Positions 1-8,963 of a stretch of DNA of 64,000 bases are shown here, piece after piece. Origin of the DNA: Intestinirhabdus alba (GTDB taxonomy: Bacteria; Pseudomonadota; Gammaproteobacteria; Enterobacterales; Enterobacteriaceae); contig NZ_WMJZ01000001.1 of NCBI RefSeq assembly GCF_009711095.1, positions 1 to 64,000 of the forward strand, given 5' to 3'. The translations under genes were made by a program, and so were the position numbers. Positions within the stretch are counted from its first letter, which is position 1, and every line of letters begins with the position of its first letter. The notes under the pieces are model-generated. The model had not been told where the DNA came from, searched no databases, and saw only the letters and a program-made list of their open reading frames with translations.

Positions 1-738
1 GACAAAGGTAATCCTGTTCCTCATGGCTGGCATACACCACCAGGTCGGGATATGGTGCGTGTGCGCAAAATGGAGTGGGATAGCAGTCGAAAAGCCTATA
101 CGTTCACCACAGAGGAAGATCCCCGTATAACAATTATCTGGACGCCCGACGGTTCAGGTGTCAATATTCCTTCAAATACAGGTAACCAGAACCCGGTAAG
201 GATACCAAACCCGGTGGTTGTTGATCCGCTGCCGGAAGATACTAATATTGAGGCTACAACCAGCCCAACACTGGAAGAGAAGAATTTTGCGGATTATATT
301 CTTATTCTGCCTGTATCGGATATTCCACCGATTTATATATATCTGCGAAACAATCCCGGTCAGGTAACGGATAAAGGCCAGAAGGTTAGTGGTATTTGGT
401 TGTCTGATGCTAACACGGGGAATGGTTCTCCGGTTCCAGGTCAGATAGCAGATAAGCTACGAGGGCGAACCTTTGAAAACTTTGACCAGTTCCGCAAGGC
501 TTTTTGGTTAGAGGTTTCAAAATACCCTGAGCTATCAAGTCAGTTTCGGGGGAGTAACAAAATTCATATACGCAATGGAAACTCCCCTTTCACACGAGAA
601 CAGGATCGTGCTGGAGGAAGAGAACGCTATGAAATCCATCATATTATTCCAATAAGTAAAGGTGGAGAGGTTTATAATGTCGATAATATGGGCATAACTT
701 CACCTAAGCGGCATATCGATATTCATTCAACGAGGTAG
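1..738 (+). CDS. colicin E9-like DNase bacteriocin / S-type pyocin, 3' part (5' end outside window)
   Basis: The frame is open from the first base, so the gene starts upstream of the window; the ATG at 52 is internal. The visible part begins with a pyocin-S-type translocation segment (PVPHGWHTPPGRD, later DYILILPVSDIPPIYIYL) and ends in a colicin E2/E7/E8/E9-type DNase. The nuclease shows the family hallmarks IADKLRGRTFENFDQFRKA, SPFTREQ, and the HNH metal site YEIHHIIPISKGGEVY followed by SPKRHIDIH. These enzymes enter target cells and cut chromosomal DNA. The cognate immunity gene follows after 10 bp, as in colicin operons. The missing N-terminus would show whether this is a secreted S-type bacteriocin or a PAAR/T6SS-delivered effector; the seen part fits either. 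Confidence 0.9.
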   Translation, partial: DKGNPVPHGWHTPPGRDMVRVRKMEWDSSRKAYTFTTEEDPRITIIWTPDGSGVNIPSNTGNQNPVRIPNPVVVDPLPEDTNIEATTSPTLEEKNFADYILILPVSDIPPIYIYLRNNPGQVTDKGQKVSGIWLSDANTGNGSPVPGQIADKLRGRTFENFDQFRKAFWLEVSKYPELSSQFRGSNKIHIRNGNSPFTREQDRAGGRERYEIHHIIPISKGGEVYNVDNMGITSPKRHIDIHSTR

Positions 739-748
739 AGTAAATAAT

Positions 749-1006
749 ATGGGTGATAAAAAAATATTATCTGATTATACAGAAAGCGAATTCTTAGAAT
801 TAGTTCGTAAAATTTATAATGCCGAAGGGCCAACAGAAGAGGACGATAATCGCCGAGTTAGGGAGTTTAGACGACTTGTTGAACATCCATCAGGTTCCGA
901 CCTTATCTTCTACCCAGAGGATGGGAAAGATGATAGTCCAGAAGGCGTTGTTCAGGAAGTAAAACAATGGCGTCAGGCCAATGGTAAACCGGGCTTTAAA
1001 AATTAG
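749..1006 (+). CDS. colicin E-type DNase immunity protein
   Basis: This 85-aa acidic protein matches the Im2/Im7/Im8/Im9 family over its whole length: LSDYTESEFLELVRKI, then EHPSGSDLIFYPEDG, then VKQWRQANGKPGF. These proteins bind the cytotoxic DNase at an exosite beside the active site and protect the producer. The conserved helix III normally reads SDLIYYP in Im9; here the first tyrosine is phenylalanine, a conservative change at a binding hot spot. The start is an ATG 10 bp after the toxin stop, with a purine-rich GAGTAAATA upstream. The adjacency and match to the toxin family make the pair assignment firm; the binding specificity cannot be read from sequence. Confidence 0.93.
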   Translation: MGDKKILSDYTESEFLELVRKIYNAEGPTEEDDNRRVREFRRLVEHPSGSDLIFYPEDGKDDSPEGVVQEVKQWRQANGKPGFKN

Positions 1007-1135
1007 CGAGCCTGTCAGCAATTCTGTGTAACTGCCCACTCGTTAAAGGTGAACGCTCAGGCGCTGAGGAATCCCCATAAATCAGCGCTAATAAACCAAT
1101 ACCATATTCTGGTAGGTTCTGGCGAGATGATTAAG

Positions 1136-1160
1136 AACGGTGCTTAGCACCGTTCGTTTT
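1136..1160 (+). terminator. intrinsic terminator after the bacteriocin-immunity pair
   Basis: An 8-bp perfect stem (AACGGTGC / GCACCGTT) with a 3-nt loop is followed by CGTTTT. It lies 130 bp after the immunity gene. The rest of 1007-1340 has no coding signal I can support. Confidence 0.6.
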
Positions 1161-1340
1161 AAAATTAGTGGAGAGTGTCGTAAGACATTCTCCGCTAACG
1201 TCAGATACGAGATTACACGCCGTGTTTTAATACTATTGGCCTGGTACCTAAGATGTAACCCTTGATTTTGAGACTGTCATTTAAATTATGTAATTGCCTG
1301 TTTTTGATATGTTCACTCCAACACCGGAGACAGGCAAATT

Positions 1341-1454
1341 ATGGACGAAAATAAACTCAAAGCACTGGCTGCTGAACTGGCTTAAAGCCCTAAAACCGAA
1401 GCTGATCTTAACCAGTTTTCCCGGATGCTGACGAAGCTTACCGTCGACCAATAG
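1341..1454 (+). pseudogene. IS256-family transposase, N-terminal fragment
   Basis: The translation MDENKLKALAAELA, stop, then TEADLNQFSRMLTKLTV resembles the start of Mutator/IS256-type transposases from enterobacteria. It carries an internal TAA at 1383-1385 and ends after about 37 codons, with no DDE domain. The bases just upstream (from about 1265) may be the left end of the element. It is a remnant of an insertion sequence, not a functional gene. Confidence 0.6.
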
Positions 1455-1482
1455 ATGCTGACGTAGCAAGGAAACTTTTAAA

Positions 1483-1794
1483 ATGATGAAGAAATACAAT
1501 ATTCTGGGAACCGATTTTGATCTTGATCTCATCAATATATTTGACGAGCTGTCAGCTATTGATTTCTCGCAAGGTATAGAATCACAGATAATGGCCCTGG
1601 ATGAGGATTTATTACAATTATCATTTAAATCTGGGGTTATTGTTGATGTTGGTTGGTATCCTGCGTTTGAAAAGAATGGCGAATTTATTATTAATCGAAT
1701 AGCTAATGGTTGTTGGGATGCTCCGGAGTCAAAATATAGTGCGGGATGGAATAAAAATGAACTAATATCGAAAATTAGAACAGCAATTGGATGA
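1483..1794 (+). CDS. hypothetical protein, possible orphan immunity protein
   Basis: A 103-aa AT-rich ORF starts at tandem ATGs about 10 bp after AAGGAAA. The product is acidic, with no signal peptide or membrane segment, and has an LSFKSGVIVDVGWYP core and a tryptophan-rich end (CWDAPESKYSAGW). I do not recognise the family with certainty. The size, composition and position in a toxin/immunity/IS patch suggest an immunity protein left from a polymorphic-toxin locus. The same frame continues after the TGA stop into a CPCC-like segment, so the present stop may be a secondary truncation. Confidence 0.5.
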   Translation: MMKKYNILGTDFDLDLINIFDELSAIDFSQGIESQIMALDEDLLQLSFKSGVIVDVGWYPAFEKNGEFIINRIANGCWDAPESKYSAGWNKNELISKIRTAIG

Positions 1795-1974
1795 AATAAT
1801 AAATCGTTCAGTATATTTTCCCCCTGTTGCTATAAATATGAATTTTCGGATATTGGAAGCTATGAAAACTGTCCGGTTTGCAATTGGGAAGATGCTCCAG
1901 TTCAAGAAGAAGATCCAGGCTATGGCGGTGGGGTGAATGTCATGAGTTTGAACGAAGCTCGTAAAGTCAAATAA
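1795..1974 (+). pseudogene. CPCC-type cysteine-rich domain remnant
   Basis: Directly after the TGA of the preceding ORF, in the same frame and without a start codon, 59 codons read through SPCCYKYEFSDIGSYENC, PVCNWED and EEDPGYGGG to SLNEARK. This is the pattern of the small cysteine-rich CPCC family (two CxxC-like pairs, a WED motif, then a SLNEAR end), which is common in toxin-immunity islands. With no start of its own it is most likely the 3' part of a broken gene. Confidence 0.55.
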
Positions 1975-2205
1975 CAATTGAGAGCGTTCAGAATTCTGTG
2001 TCACGTTAAAAAATTTACAGCGTCATCACATTATTCAGTCGCCTTTCAAAATAAATGGCTAACTGCGACAATGTCAAATTCCAGTTCTGGAGAGAATGGA
2101 CCAGATTTTGTGTCTGAAATCTATCTCGCTCCAGCGGGCGAAGCGCAGTTCGCTGGAACGAATAAACAGGTAGAGAGTCAACACCACCGCCAGCCTTGTT
2201 AACTG

Positions 2206-2637
2206 CCGCATCTGGCGGTGGTCATCGACCTGTGGTCACGCGCCGTTACTGGCTGGTCAATGTCGTCGCGGATGACGGCGCAACTGGCGTGCGATGCGTT
2301 GCAGATGGCGGTGTGGCGGCGCAAGGGGCCTGAAAATGTTATCGTTCACACCGACCGTGGCGGTCAGTATTGTTCAGGGGATTATCAGGCCCTGCTGAAA
2401 CGGTATAATCTGCGGGGCAGCATGAGCGCAAAAGGCAACTGTTACGATAATGCCTGCGCGGAAAGCTTTTTCCACACGCTGAAGGTAGAATGTATCCACG
2501 GGGAGCAGTTTACCAGCCGGGAAATAATGCGAACGACGATATTTAATTATATCGAGTGTGATTACAACCGGTGGTATCGCCACAGTGCCTGTGGCGGACT
2601 CAGCCCGGAACAGTTTGAAAACCAGAACCTCGCTTAG
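2206..2637 (+). pseudogene. IS3-family transposase (OrfB), 5'-truncated
   Basis: The frame carries the C-terminal half of an IS3-type integrase domain: [18 protein letters not shown], then [10 protein letters not shown] with the second catalytic Asp, then NACAESFF with the catalytic Glu, ending [18 protein letters not shown]. The TAA at 2200 and the absence of the upstream part with the first catalytic Asp show the copy is dead. It is a scar of transposition in the accessory patch before tsx. Confidence 0.8.
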
Positions 2638-2640
2638 GGC

Positions 2641-2846
2641 GATGTCCTCAATATATCTTTAATGATAAGTTAGGCTATATTGAAAAAGGGGAGTATATTT
2701 TTGAGTTTATTGCAAGAGTAAATGATTAAATTTATGTCAGACGTTTTTTCGAAGTATTGGATAAGGTGTTAGATGACAATCCGGGTGATTGCTGTTTACG
2801 TCTGCGATATGAAGAAGAAACCAGGAAAAAAACTGAGGATTATTAA
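2641..2846 (+). pseudogene. two short decayed ORF tails
   Basis: Two unlinked frames end here: one reads YIFNDKLGYIEKGEYIFEF and stops at 2727-2729; the next reads KVLDDNPGDCCLRLRYEEE and stops at 2844-2846. Neither has a credible start. Their acidic composition resembles immunity proteins, but I do not recognise a family. They appear to be 3' remnants left by deletion. Confidence 0.35.
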
Positions 2847-2853
2847 AGAACTG

Positions 2854-2873
2854 AGCCAGCCCGCGGGCTGGCT
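2854..2873 (-). terminator. palindrome at the end of tsx
   Basis: A perfect 20-nt palindrome (AGCCAGCCCG and its complement) lies 22 bp after the tsx stop. On the minus strand it is followed only by a weak CAGTTCTTTAA tail. It probably ends the tsx transcript. Confidence 0.45.
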
Positions 2874-2895
2874 TCGCTGACTTCAGGCGATGCGA

Positions 2896-3780
2896 TCAGA
2901 AGTTATACCCGACCACCAGATAGCCGCCCCAGCCGGTGGAGCGGACGTTAAAGTTACCTTTACCGAAGTTCAACTGGGCATCATCATTCCACTGGCCGCC
3001 GTTGTGCCAGTAGCGGGCCACCACCGAGTAGTGCCAATGGTCATAGTTCAGCGCCAGGATGTGGCTGGAGGCGATGGCGTCATTGGTGCGCTGCCTGATG
3101 CCGTTCCCGGCGTAGCCGCTCTTGTCACCTAAACTGGAGCCCCAGTCAAAGTTAGTAAAGCCGATGTAGCTCAGATTGCCACCCCACAGCCGGGTAAGCG
3201 GAACAAAGTATTTCACTTTGAAACGGTAACCATCCCACTCGTTTTCGTTCTCCGCCAGGTAGTTCTGCCACTGGTATTTGGCGTAAACGTTCAACGACAG
3301 GCTCATCGGCAGGCCGGTGTCGACGTCGGTGCCCAGCCCCATGTACCACGTGCTCTGGCGGCCCGCTTTATTGCGTCCCATATCGTAGACGTAGTTGTTG
3401 GCGAAATACCACTCTTTGAACGGGCCGACGCTGAGATCGGCACCGGTCAGCTTGTCGATGGAGAAGCGCGGTTCGATTTCCATAAACAGCGGCGAACCGT
3501 GGTTCCAGATACCTCTGGCGTCGGTATTGCCGCCAAAAAATACCGGCGCGTCCAGGTAGCCATAGAAATCGAACCACTCCTTTTTAGCGAAGGCTTCGTA
3601 CTCCAGGTAGGTGTCGTTACGGATCTGCGGTCCGAAGCGGGTGTGGTAGCTGCCCACCACGTTAACGCTCTGGTGCCACCAGTCGGAGAGATACTGCGGT
3701 GGGTTGTTTTCCGCCGCGGTAGCGACGAAAGACGCGGAGAGCGCCAGCGCGGCGCAGCCGGCAAGTGAGAATTTTTTCAT
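2896..3780 (-). CDS. tsx: nucleoside-specific outer-membrane channel Tsx
   Basis: Tsx is a 12-stranded outer-membrane barrel for nucleosides and deoxynucleosides; in E. coli it is also the receptor for colicin K and phage T6. The 295-aa protein has a signal peptide ([18 protein letters not shown]...ATA|AEN) and the family core [75 protein letters not shown], and a terminal YNF with the C-terminal Phe for BAM recognition. I chose the ATG at 3780 (MKKF) over the in-frame ATG four codons upstream because it gives the standard signal peptide. The gene stands alone and has its own promoter region. Confidence 0.96.
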   Translation of the reverse strand: MKKFSLAGCAALALSASFVATAAENNPPQYLSDWWHQSVNVVGSYHTRFGPQIRNDTYLEYEAFAKKEWFDFYGYLDAPVFFGGNTDARGIWNHGSPLFMEIEPRFSIDKLTGADLSVGPFKEWYFANNYVYDMGRNKAGRQSTWYMGLGTDVDTGLPMSLSLNVYAKYQWQNYLAENENEWDGYRFKVKYFVPLTRLWGGNLSYIGFTNFDWGSSLGDKSGYAGNGIRQRTNDAIASSHILALNYDHWHYSVVARYWHNGGQWNDDAQLNFGKGNFNVRSTGWGGYLVVGYNF

Positions 3781-3876
3781 ATCGATGGCCACTGTTTAAA
3801 AACCCTTGCGGGAAGACGAAAGGCGCGGGGAGCACCTGATGTACGCATTTGTCTCTTTCATATTTCTGCGGAGGCT

Positions 3877-3898
3877 ATTATAAAAATCATTGCTCACA
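3877..3898 (-). promoter_or_regulatory. candidate tsx promoter with CRP/CytR-like half sites
   Basis: On the minus strand TATAAT (3877-3882) is preceded by TGTGAGCAATGATT and, farther up, by a second TGTGAAACA. In E. coli tsx is controlled by cAMP-CRP and CytR, which bind TGTGA-type sites here, so these are likely equivalents. The remainder of the 3781-4123 gap shows no gene. Confidence 0.45.
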
Positions 3899-4123
3899 AA
3901 AATATGTTTTGTTTCACACATTCATCAATCAGGTAATCGATTGCGTTCACGTTTATTCGCTTTCGGCGGCGGGCAGGGGCCGGCTTTACCCTGTTCCGCC
4001 GACCGCGGCTATCGGAAGAGTCATGTCAGAAAAGTCACAAAAAACGGGCGGGAATGTTGCGGAACGCACCCGATGCGCCGTCGGATCAGCGTGGCGTGAA
4101 CCACAAGCGCGTGCTCTGTGTTG

Positions 4124-4315
4124 TCAGGCTTGATCGCGCGCTTCTGGCTCAGCGTCGACGCCACGCCTGGTTAAGGGACACAGCCTAAGCTGCTGCATTT
4201 CGCCGTTGAGCGCGCTGAGGCTCTGGCGCATCTGGCGAACGTCGCTCTGCCGGGCGCAGGCGCTCAGGCTCAGCAGGCTTCCCGCCAGGACTTTTCTCCG
4301 ATAACCTCTGGTCAT
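4124..4315 (-). pseudogene. YajI-like lipoprotein, truncated
   Basis: A minus-strand ORF starts at ATG 4315, after a good GGAGGAGA site, with MTRGYRRKVLAGSLLSLSAC, a lipoprotein signal whose lipobox Cys is followed by ARQSDVRQMRQSLSALNGEM, an amphipathic coiled-coil-like stretch. E. coli has the lipoprotein gene yajI in this place. After QQLRL the frame runs into sequence that matches another intergenic repeat in the window (4170-4198 against 59287-59316), and the protein stops at 63 aa. The 3' part of the gene has therefore probably been replaced by a repeat. Confidence 0.55.
4170..4198. repeat. dispersed repeat, copy 1
   Basis: GTTAAGGGACACAGCCTAA followed by CTGCAT a few bases later recurs with small changes at 59287-59316. 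One copy forms the broken end of the yajI-like gene; the other lies between ybaV and fadM. Confidence 0.55.
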
Positions 4316-4371
4316 CTGGCTTATCTCCTCCGCCGTCACAATAGCGTAAGGGTAGGTTGCGCCGCGCATAA

Positions 4372-4917
<546 letters not shown>

Positions 4918-4920
4918 TTA

Positions 4921-6024
4921 ATGGCGGATGAGCAGTTCATGGCGCGGGCGCTGAAGCTGGCGCAGCGCGGGCGTTTTACCACCCATCCTAACCCCAACGT
5001 CGGCTGCGTTATCGTTAACAATGGTCAGATCGTGGGCGAAGGCTTTCATTACCGCGCCGGCGAGCCTCACGCCGAGGTTCACGCGCTGCGCATGGCCGGA
5101 GAGAAGGCCCGTGGCGCTACCGCCTACGTGACGCTGGAGCCGTGCAGCCACCACGGCCGCACGCCGCCGTGCTGCGAGGCGCTGATCGATGCGGGCGTGG
5201 CGCGGGTCGTCGCGGCGATGCAGGACCCGAATCCGCAGGTGGCCGGGCGCGGGCTTTACCGCCTGCAGCAGGCGGGTATCGAGGTCAGCCACGGTCTGAT
5301 GATGAGCGAAGCGGAGCGGCTGAATCGCGGCTTTCTGAAGCGTATGCGCACCGGCTTTCCGTACCTGCAGCTGAAAATGGGCGCTTCTCTTGACGGGCGT
5401 ACGGCGATGGCCAGCGGCGAGAGCCAGTGGATCACCTCACCCCAGGCGCGACGCGACGTGCAGCGCCTGCGCGCCGCCAGCCATGCTATCCTGACCAGCA
5501 GCGCAACGGTACTGGCGGACGATCCCGCCCTGACCGTGCGCTGGCCGGAGCTGGATCCGGCCACGCAGGCGGCCTGTCCGCAGGCGAGCCTGCGCCAGCC
5601 GGTGCGTATTGTTATCGACAGCCAGAATCGGGTTACGCCAGCGCATCGCCTCGTGCAGCAGCCGGGGGAAACCTGGCTGGCGCGTACGACGGAGGATACG
5701 CTCGTCTGGCCTGAGGGCGTGCGCAGCCTGCGCGTACCCGAACACAACGGCCGTCTGGATCTGGTCGCGCTGATGATGCAACTGGGCAAGCTGCAGATTA
5801 ACAGCATCTGGGTGGAGGCCGGGGCGACCCTGGCCGGAGCGCTGCTGCAGGCAGGCCTGGTGGATGAGCTTATCGTCTACGTCGCGCCTAAGCTTCTGGG
5901 CAATAACGCCCGCGGCCTGTGCGTACTGCCGGGGCTGGAAAACCTTAGCGAAGCGCCGTCGTTTACGTTTTCTGAGATACGCCAGGTCGGTGCGGATCTT
6001 TGCCTGCATCTGGTAAACGCTTAA
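4921..6024 (+). CDS. ribD: bifunctional diaminohydroxyphosphoribosylaminopyrimidine deaminase / reductase RibD
   Basis: This enzyme carries out the second and third steps of riboflavin synthesis: deamination of the pyrimidine made from GTP, then reduction of the ribose chain with NADPH. The 367-aa protein has the cytidine-deaminase-like zinc site (HAEVHAL near residue 49, then PCSHHGRTPPCC) in the first 145 residues and a DHFR-like reductase domain after it (LQLKMGASLDGRTAMASGES, then ATVLADDPALTVR). It follows nrdR after 3 bp and precedes ribH in the same direction, separated by an unusually long spacer. Confidence 0.97.
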   Translation: MADEQFMARALKLAQRGRFTTHPNPNVGCVIVNNGQIVGEGFHYRAGEPHAEVHALRMAGEKARGATAYVTLEPCSHHGRTPPCCEALIDAGVARVVAAMQDPNPQVAGRGLYRLQQAGIEVSHGLMMSEAERLNRGFLKRMRTGFPYLQLKMGASLDGRTAMASGESQWITSPQARRDVQRLRAASHAILTSSATVLADDPALTVRWPELDPATQAACPQASLRQPVRIVIDSQNRVTPAHRLVQQPGETWLARTTEDTLVWPEGVRSLRVPEHNGRLDLVALMMQLGKLQINSIWVEAGATLAGALLQAGLVDELIVYVAPKLLGNNARGLCVLPGLENLSEAPSFTFSEIRQVGADLCLHLVNA

Positions 6025-6189
6025 CGCTTAATTTTACAGGCCAAAGGCGAAAACGTACCCGTACCCGGCTGAACGACCCGAAGGGCAAGCCGCCAGCGGC
6101 GGGCTTTTCGCGGCGCGGAGGCCGCAGGGCCGAATAACGCGGTGGGCGAATAAAGCAGGAAATTTGCCCGGTCGCAGGCTGCTTTTGGT

Positions 6190-6371
6190 GAGAGACAGGG
6201 AGGCTTCTCATTCATCTCCGGGAACATAGCGAACCCGGGCCGGAGCGAGCAGCAAAGCGGTCGGAAGCCGGTTTGCACGCCGCACGGTTATGGCCCGCAA
6301 GGGCGAGGCTTATGGACGAGCCGGCCAGGCATGTAGCCAACGCATATGCAGCTTGAAGTATGACGGCTATA
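6190..6371. repeat. ERIC-related repeat in the ribD-ribH spacer
   Basis: The ribD-ribH gap is 405 bp. Its last part contains TAGCCAACGCATATGCAGC and TTGAAGTATGACGGCTATAA, which matches the right arm of the ERIC element seen at 35840-35972. The upstream part (GGAACATAG..., GGAGCGAGCAG) has weak resemblance to ERIC and to the hupB-ppiD spacer. The other bases, 6025-6190, are GC-rich with several hairpins and hold no gene. I looked for a flavin riboswitch and did not find one. Confidence 0.55.
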
Positions 6372-6429
6372 AATAATTATGATAGAATCCGCCCCCCTTA
6401 CGGGGCTATATCGAACCCGAAGGAAGAAT

Positions 6430-6900
6430 ATGAACATTATTGAAGCTAACGTTGCTACCCCGGACGCTCGCGTCGCCATCACCATTGCGCGTTTCAACAA
6501 CTTTATCAATGACAGCCTGCTGGAAGGCGCGGTGGACGCGCTGAAGCGTATCGGCCAGGTGAAAGATGAAAATATTACCGTTGTCTGGGTGCCGGGTGCT
6601 TATGAGCTGCCGCTGGCGGCCACGCTGCTTGCCAAAACCGGTAAGTATGACGCGGTGATAGCGCTGGGTACGGTGATTCGCGGCGGCACTGCGCACTTTG
6701 AATATGTGGCTGGCGGTGCCAGCAACGGCCTGGCGCAGGTCGCCCAGCAGAGCGAGATTCCGGTCGCTTTCGGCGTTCTGACCACCGAAAGCATTGAACA
6801 GGCTATCGAGCGTGCCGGCACGAAGGCCGGAAACAAAGGCGCGGAAGCAGCACTGACCGCGCTTGAAATGATTAACGTAGTAAAAGCCATCAAGGGCTGA
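6430..6900 (+). CDS. ribH: 6,7-dimethyl-8-ribityllumazine synthase
   Basis: Lumazine synthase (ribE in E. coli naming) joins the RibD product with dihydroxybutanone phosphate in the penultimate riboflavin step, in an icosahedral 60-mer. The 156-aa protein shows the substrate-binding motifs [30 protein letters not shown], and the active-site strand [12 protein letters not shown] chose the ATG at 6430 ([16 protein letters not shown]), preceded by AAGGAAGA; the upstream in-frame codons run into the repeat. nusB follows after 19 bp. Confidence 0.97.
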   Translation: MNIIEANVATPDARVAITIARFNNFINDSLLEGAVDALKRIGQVKDENITVVWVPGAYELPLAATLLAKTGKYDAVIALGTVIRGGTAHFEYVAGGASNGLAQVAQQSEIPVAFGVLTTESIEQAIERAGTKAGNKGAEAALTALEMINVVKAIKG

Positions 6901-6919
6901 TTTTTGTAAGGGGAAATCC

Positions 6920-7339
6920 GTGAAACCTGCTGCTCGTCGCCGCGCCCGTGAGTGTGCCGTTCAGGCGCTCTACTCCTGGCAGTTGTCCCAGAACGACATC
7001 GCTGATGTTGAATACCAGTTCCTGGCGGAACAGGACGTGAAAGATGTTGACGTCATGTACTTCCGGGAGCTGTTGACCGGGGTGGCGACTAACAGCGCGT
7101 ACCTGGACGGCCTGATGAAGCCTTATCTCTCCCGCCTGCTGGAGGAGCTGGGGCAGGTGGAAAAAGCCGTGCTGCGCATTGCGCTGTACGAGCTGTCTAA
7201 ACGCAGCGATGTGCCTTATAAAGTGGCCATCAACGAAGCGATTGAGCTGGCGAAAACGTTCGGCGCAGAGGACAGCCACAAGTTCGTCAACGGCGTTCTG
7301 GATAAAGCAGCTCCCGTGATCCGCCCCAATAGAAAGTGA
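6920..7339 (+). CDS. nusB: transcription antitermination factor NusB
   Basis: NusB binds boxA RNA together with NusE (ribosomal S10) and supports rRNA antitermination. The 139-aa all-helical protein has the arginine-rich N-terminus [20 protein letters not shown] and the conserved [10 protein letters not shown] and [18 protein letters not shown] segments ending in [11 protein letters not shown]. It sits in the ribH-nusB-thiL order usual in enterobacteria, 19 bp after ribH. The start codon is GTG (6920), preceded by AAGGGGAAAT. Confidence 0.97.
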   Translation: MKPAARRRARECAVQALYSWQLSQNDIADVEYQFLAEQDVKDVDVMYFRELLTGVATNSAYLDGLMKPYLSRLLEELGQVEKAVLRIALYELSKRSDVPYKVAINEAIELAKTFGAEDSHKFVNGVLDKAAPVIRPNRK

Positions 7340-7418
7340 TTGTCAGGCCGTCCGTGCAGCGGAACCGTTATCCGCCAGCCGGGCGGCCTTATCTTTTTTC
7401 CTGCTTGAGGCATAACGT

Positions 7419-8396
7419 ATGGCATGCGGCGAGTTCTCCCTGATTGCCCGTTATTTTGATCGTGTACGAAATCCCCGTCGCGACGTCGAAGCCGGTATTG
7501 GCGACGACTGCGCACTCCTGAACGTTCCCGAAAAACAGACCCTGGCGATCAGCACCGATACGCTGGTGGCGGGGAACCATTTCCTGGCCGATATCGATCC
7601 TGCCGATCTGGCGTATAAGGCGCTGGCGGTTAACCTGAGCGACCTGGCAGCGATGGGGGCCGACCCGGTCTGGCTGACCCTGGCGCTGACCCTGCCTGAG
7701 GTTGACGAAGCGTGGCTGGAAGCCTTCAGCGACAGCCTGTTTGAGCTGCTGGGCTATTACGATATGCAGCTGATCGGCGGGGACACCACCCGCGGGCCGC
7801 TCGCCATGACGCTGGGCATCCACGGCTACGTTCCGGCGGGCCGCGCCCTGAAACGCGCCGGAGCAAAGCCGGGCGACTGGATCTACGTGACCGGCACGCC
7901 GGGCGACAGCGCCGCCGGGCTGGCTATTTTACTCAACCAGCTGCAGGTGGTTGATGCGAAGGACGCGGAGTATCTGCGTAAGCGCCATCTGCGCCCGACG
8001 CCGCGTATCCTGCAGGGGCAGGCGCTGCGCGATTTAGCCAGCGCCGCTATCGATCTCTCTGATGGCCTGATTGCCGATTTAGGGCATATCGTCAAGGCCA
8101 GCGGCTGCGGCGCGCGGGTCGACGTAAACGCCCTGCCGCGCTCGGCGGCACTTTCCCGCCACGTTGCGCCGGAGCAGGCTCTGCGCTTGGCGCTCTCCGG
8201 CGGCGAAGATTATGAGCTATGTTTTACGGTGCCGGAGCTGAACCGCGGCGCGCTGGACGTGGCTATCGGACAGCTTGGCGTGCCCTTTACCTGCATCGGG
8301 CAGATGAGCGCCGACGTCGACGGCGTTAGCTTCATACGTGACGGGGAGACTGTCACTTTTGACTGGAAAGGATATGACCATTTTGCCGCGCCCTAA
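7419..8396 (+). CDS. thiL: thiamine-monophosphate kinase
   Basis: ThiL phosphorylates thiamine monophosphate to thiamine diphosphate with ATP, the last step of cofactor synthesis. The 325-aa protein has the PurM-like fold signatures: GIGDDCALL near residue 27, [49 protein letters not shown], and SGGEDYEL. The length equals E. coli ThiL. The start follows nusB by 79 bp, and the 3' end overlaps pgpA by 23 bp, pointing to translational coupling. Confidence 0.97.
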   Translation: MACGEFSLIARYFDRVRNPRRDVEAGIGDDCALLNVPEKQTLAISTDTLVAGNHFLADIDPADLAYKALAVNLSDLAAMGADPVWLTLALTLPEVDEAWLEAFSDSLFELLGYYDMQLIGGDTTRGPLAMTLGIHGYVPAGRALKRAGAKPGDWIYVTGTPGDSAAGLAILLNQLQVVDAKDAEYLRKRHLRPTPRILQGQALRDLASAAIDLSDGLIADLGHIVKASGCGARVDVNALPRSAALSRHVAPEQALRLALSGGEDYELCFTVPELNRGALDVAIGQLGVPFTCIGQMSADVDGVSFIRDGETVTFDWKGYDHFAAP

Positions 8397-8889
8397 AGAT
8401 ATCGCCAAAGGCCGCCTGAGCCTGCGCAACCCCTGGCATCTGCTGGCCACCGGATTCGGCAGCGGGCTGAGCCCGGTAGTCCCCGGCACCATGGGATCGC
8501 TGGCGGCGATCCCGTTCTGGTATCTGATGACCTTTCTGCCGTGGCAGCTCTATTCGCTGGTGGTGATGCTGGGGATCTGCCTGGGCGTCTATTTATGCCA
8601 TCAGACGGCCAAAGATATGGGCGTACACGACCACGGCAGCATCGTCTGGGATGAATTCATCGGAATGTGGATCACCCTGATGGCGCTGCCCACCAGCGAC
8701 TGGCGCTGGGTAGCCGCCGGGTTTGTTATCTTCCGCATTCTCGATATGTGGAAGCCCTGGCCGATCCGCTGGTTTGACCGCAACGTCCACGGCGGGATGG
8801 GGATCATGATCGACGACATTGTCGCCGGAGTGATCTCCGCCGGGCTGCTCTATTTTATCGGCCATCACTGGCCGCTCGGGATCCTTTAA
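8374..8889 (+). CDS. pgpA: phosphatidylglycerophosphatase A
   Basis: PgpA dephosphorylates phosphatidylglycerophosphate to phosphatidylglycerol in the inner membrane. The 171-aa protein shows [35 protein letters not shown] with the acidic catalytic residues, [17 protein letters not shown], and three to four hydrophobic helices. I chose the ATG at 8374 (MTILPRPKD), inside the 3' end of thiL, because it matches the family start and has GGAAAGG upstream. It is convergent with dxs across a short GC-rich spacer; the E. coli neighbour yajO is absent. Confidence 0.96.
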   Translation: MTILPRPKDIAKGRLSLRNPWHLLATGFGSGLSPVVPGTMGSLAAIPFWYLMTFLPWQLYSLVVMLGICLGVYLCHQTAKDMGVHDHGSIVWDEFIGMWITLMALPTSDWRWVAAGFVIFRILDMWKPWPIRWFDRNVHGGMGIMIDDIVAGVISAGLLYFIGHHWPLGIL

Positions 8890-8906
8890 CCGACGCCCTG
8901 AGCGCC

Positions 8907-8921
8907 GGGGGGGGGGGGGGG
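8907..8921. repeat. run of 15 G between pgpA and dxs
   Basis: An uninterrupted tract of 15 G lies in the 74-bp convergent spacer, followed by REP-like GC-rich sequence (GATGCCGCCCGGTAAGC). Tracts of this length slip during replication and are error-prone in sequencing. It is outside any gene. Confidence 0.85.
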
Positions 8922-8963
8922 TTACGGCACGCGGCGTCGATGCCGCCCGGTAAGCGGCGCGGC

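Noticed and set aside
52-54. ATG at 52 as the start of the bacteriocin gene
   Set aside because: The frame is open to the first base and the residues before the ATG fit the pyocin-S segment, so the gene starts outside the window.
2896-3132. Small plus-strand ORFs opposite tsx
   Set aside because: Antisense shadows of tsx without coding evidence.
6025-6429. Flavin (FMN) riboswitch upstream of ribH
   Set aside because: The spacer is structured and in a riboflavin operon, but the conserved FMN-aptamer segments are not there; the sequence is explained better by ERIC-type repeats.
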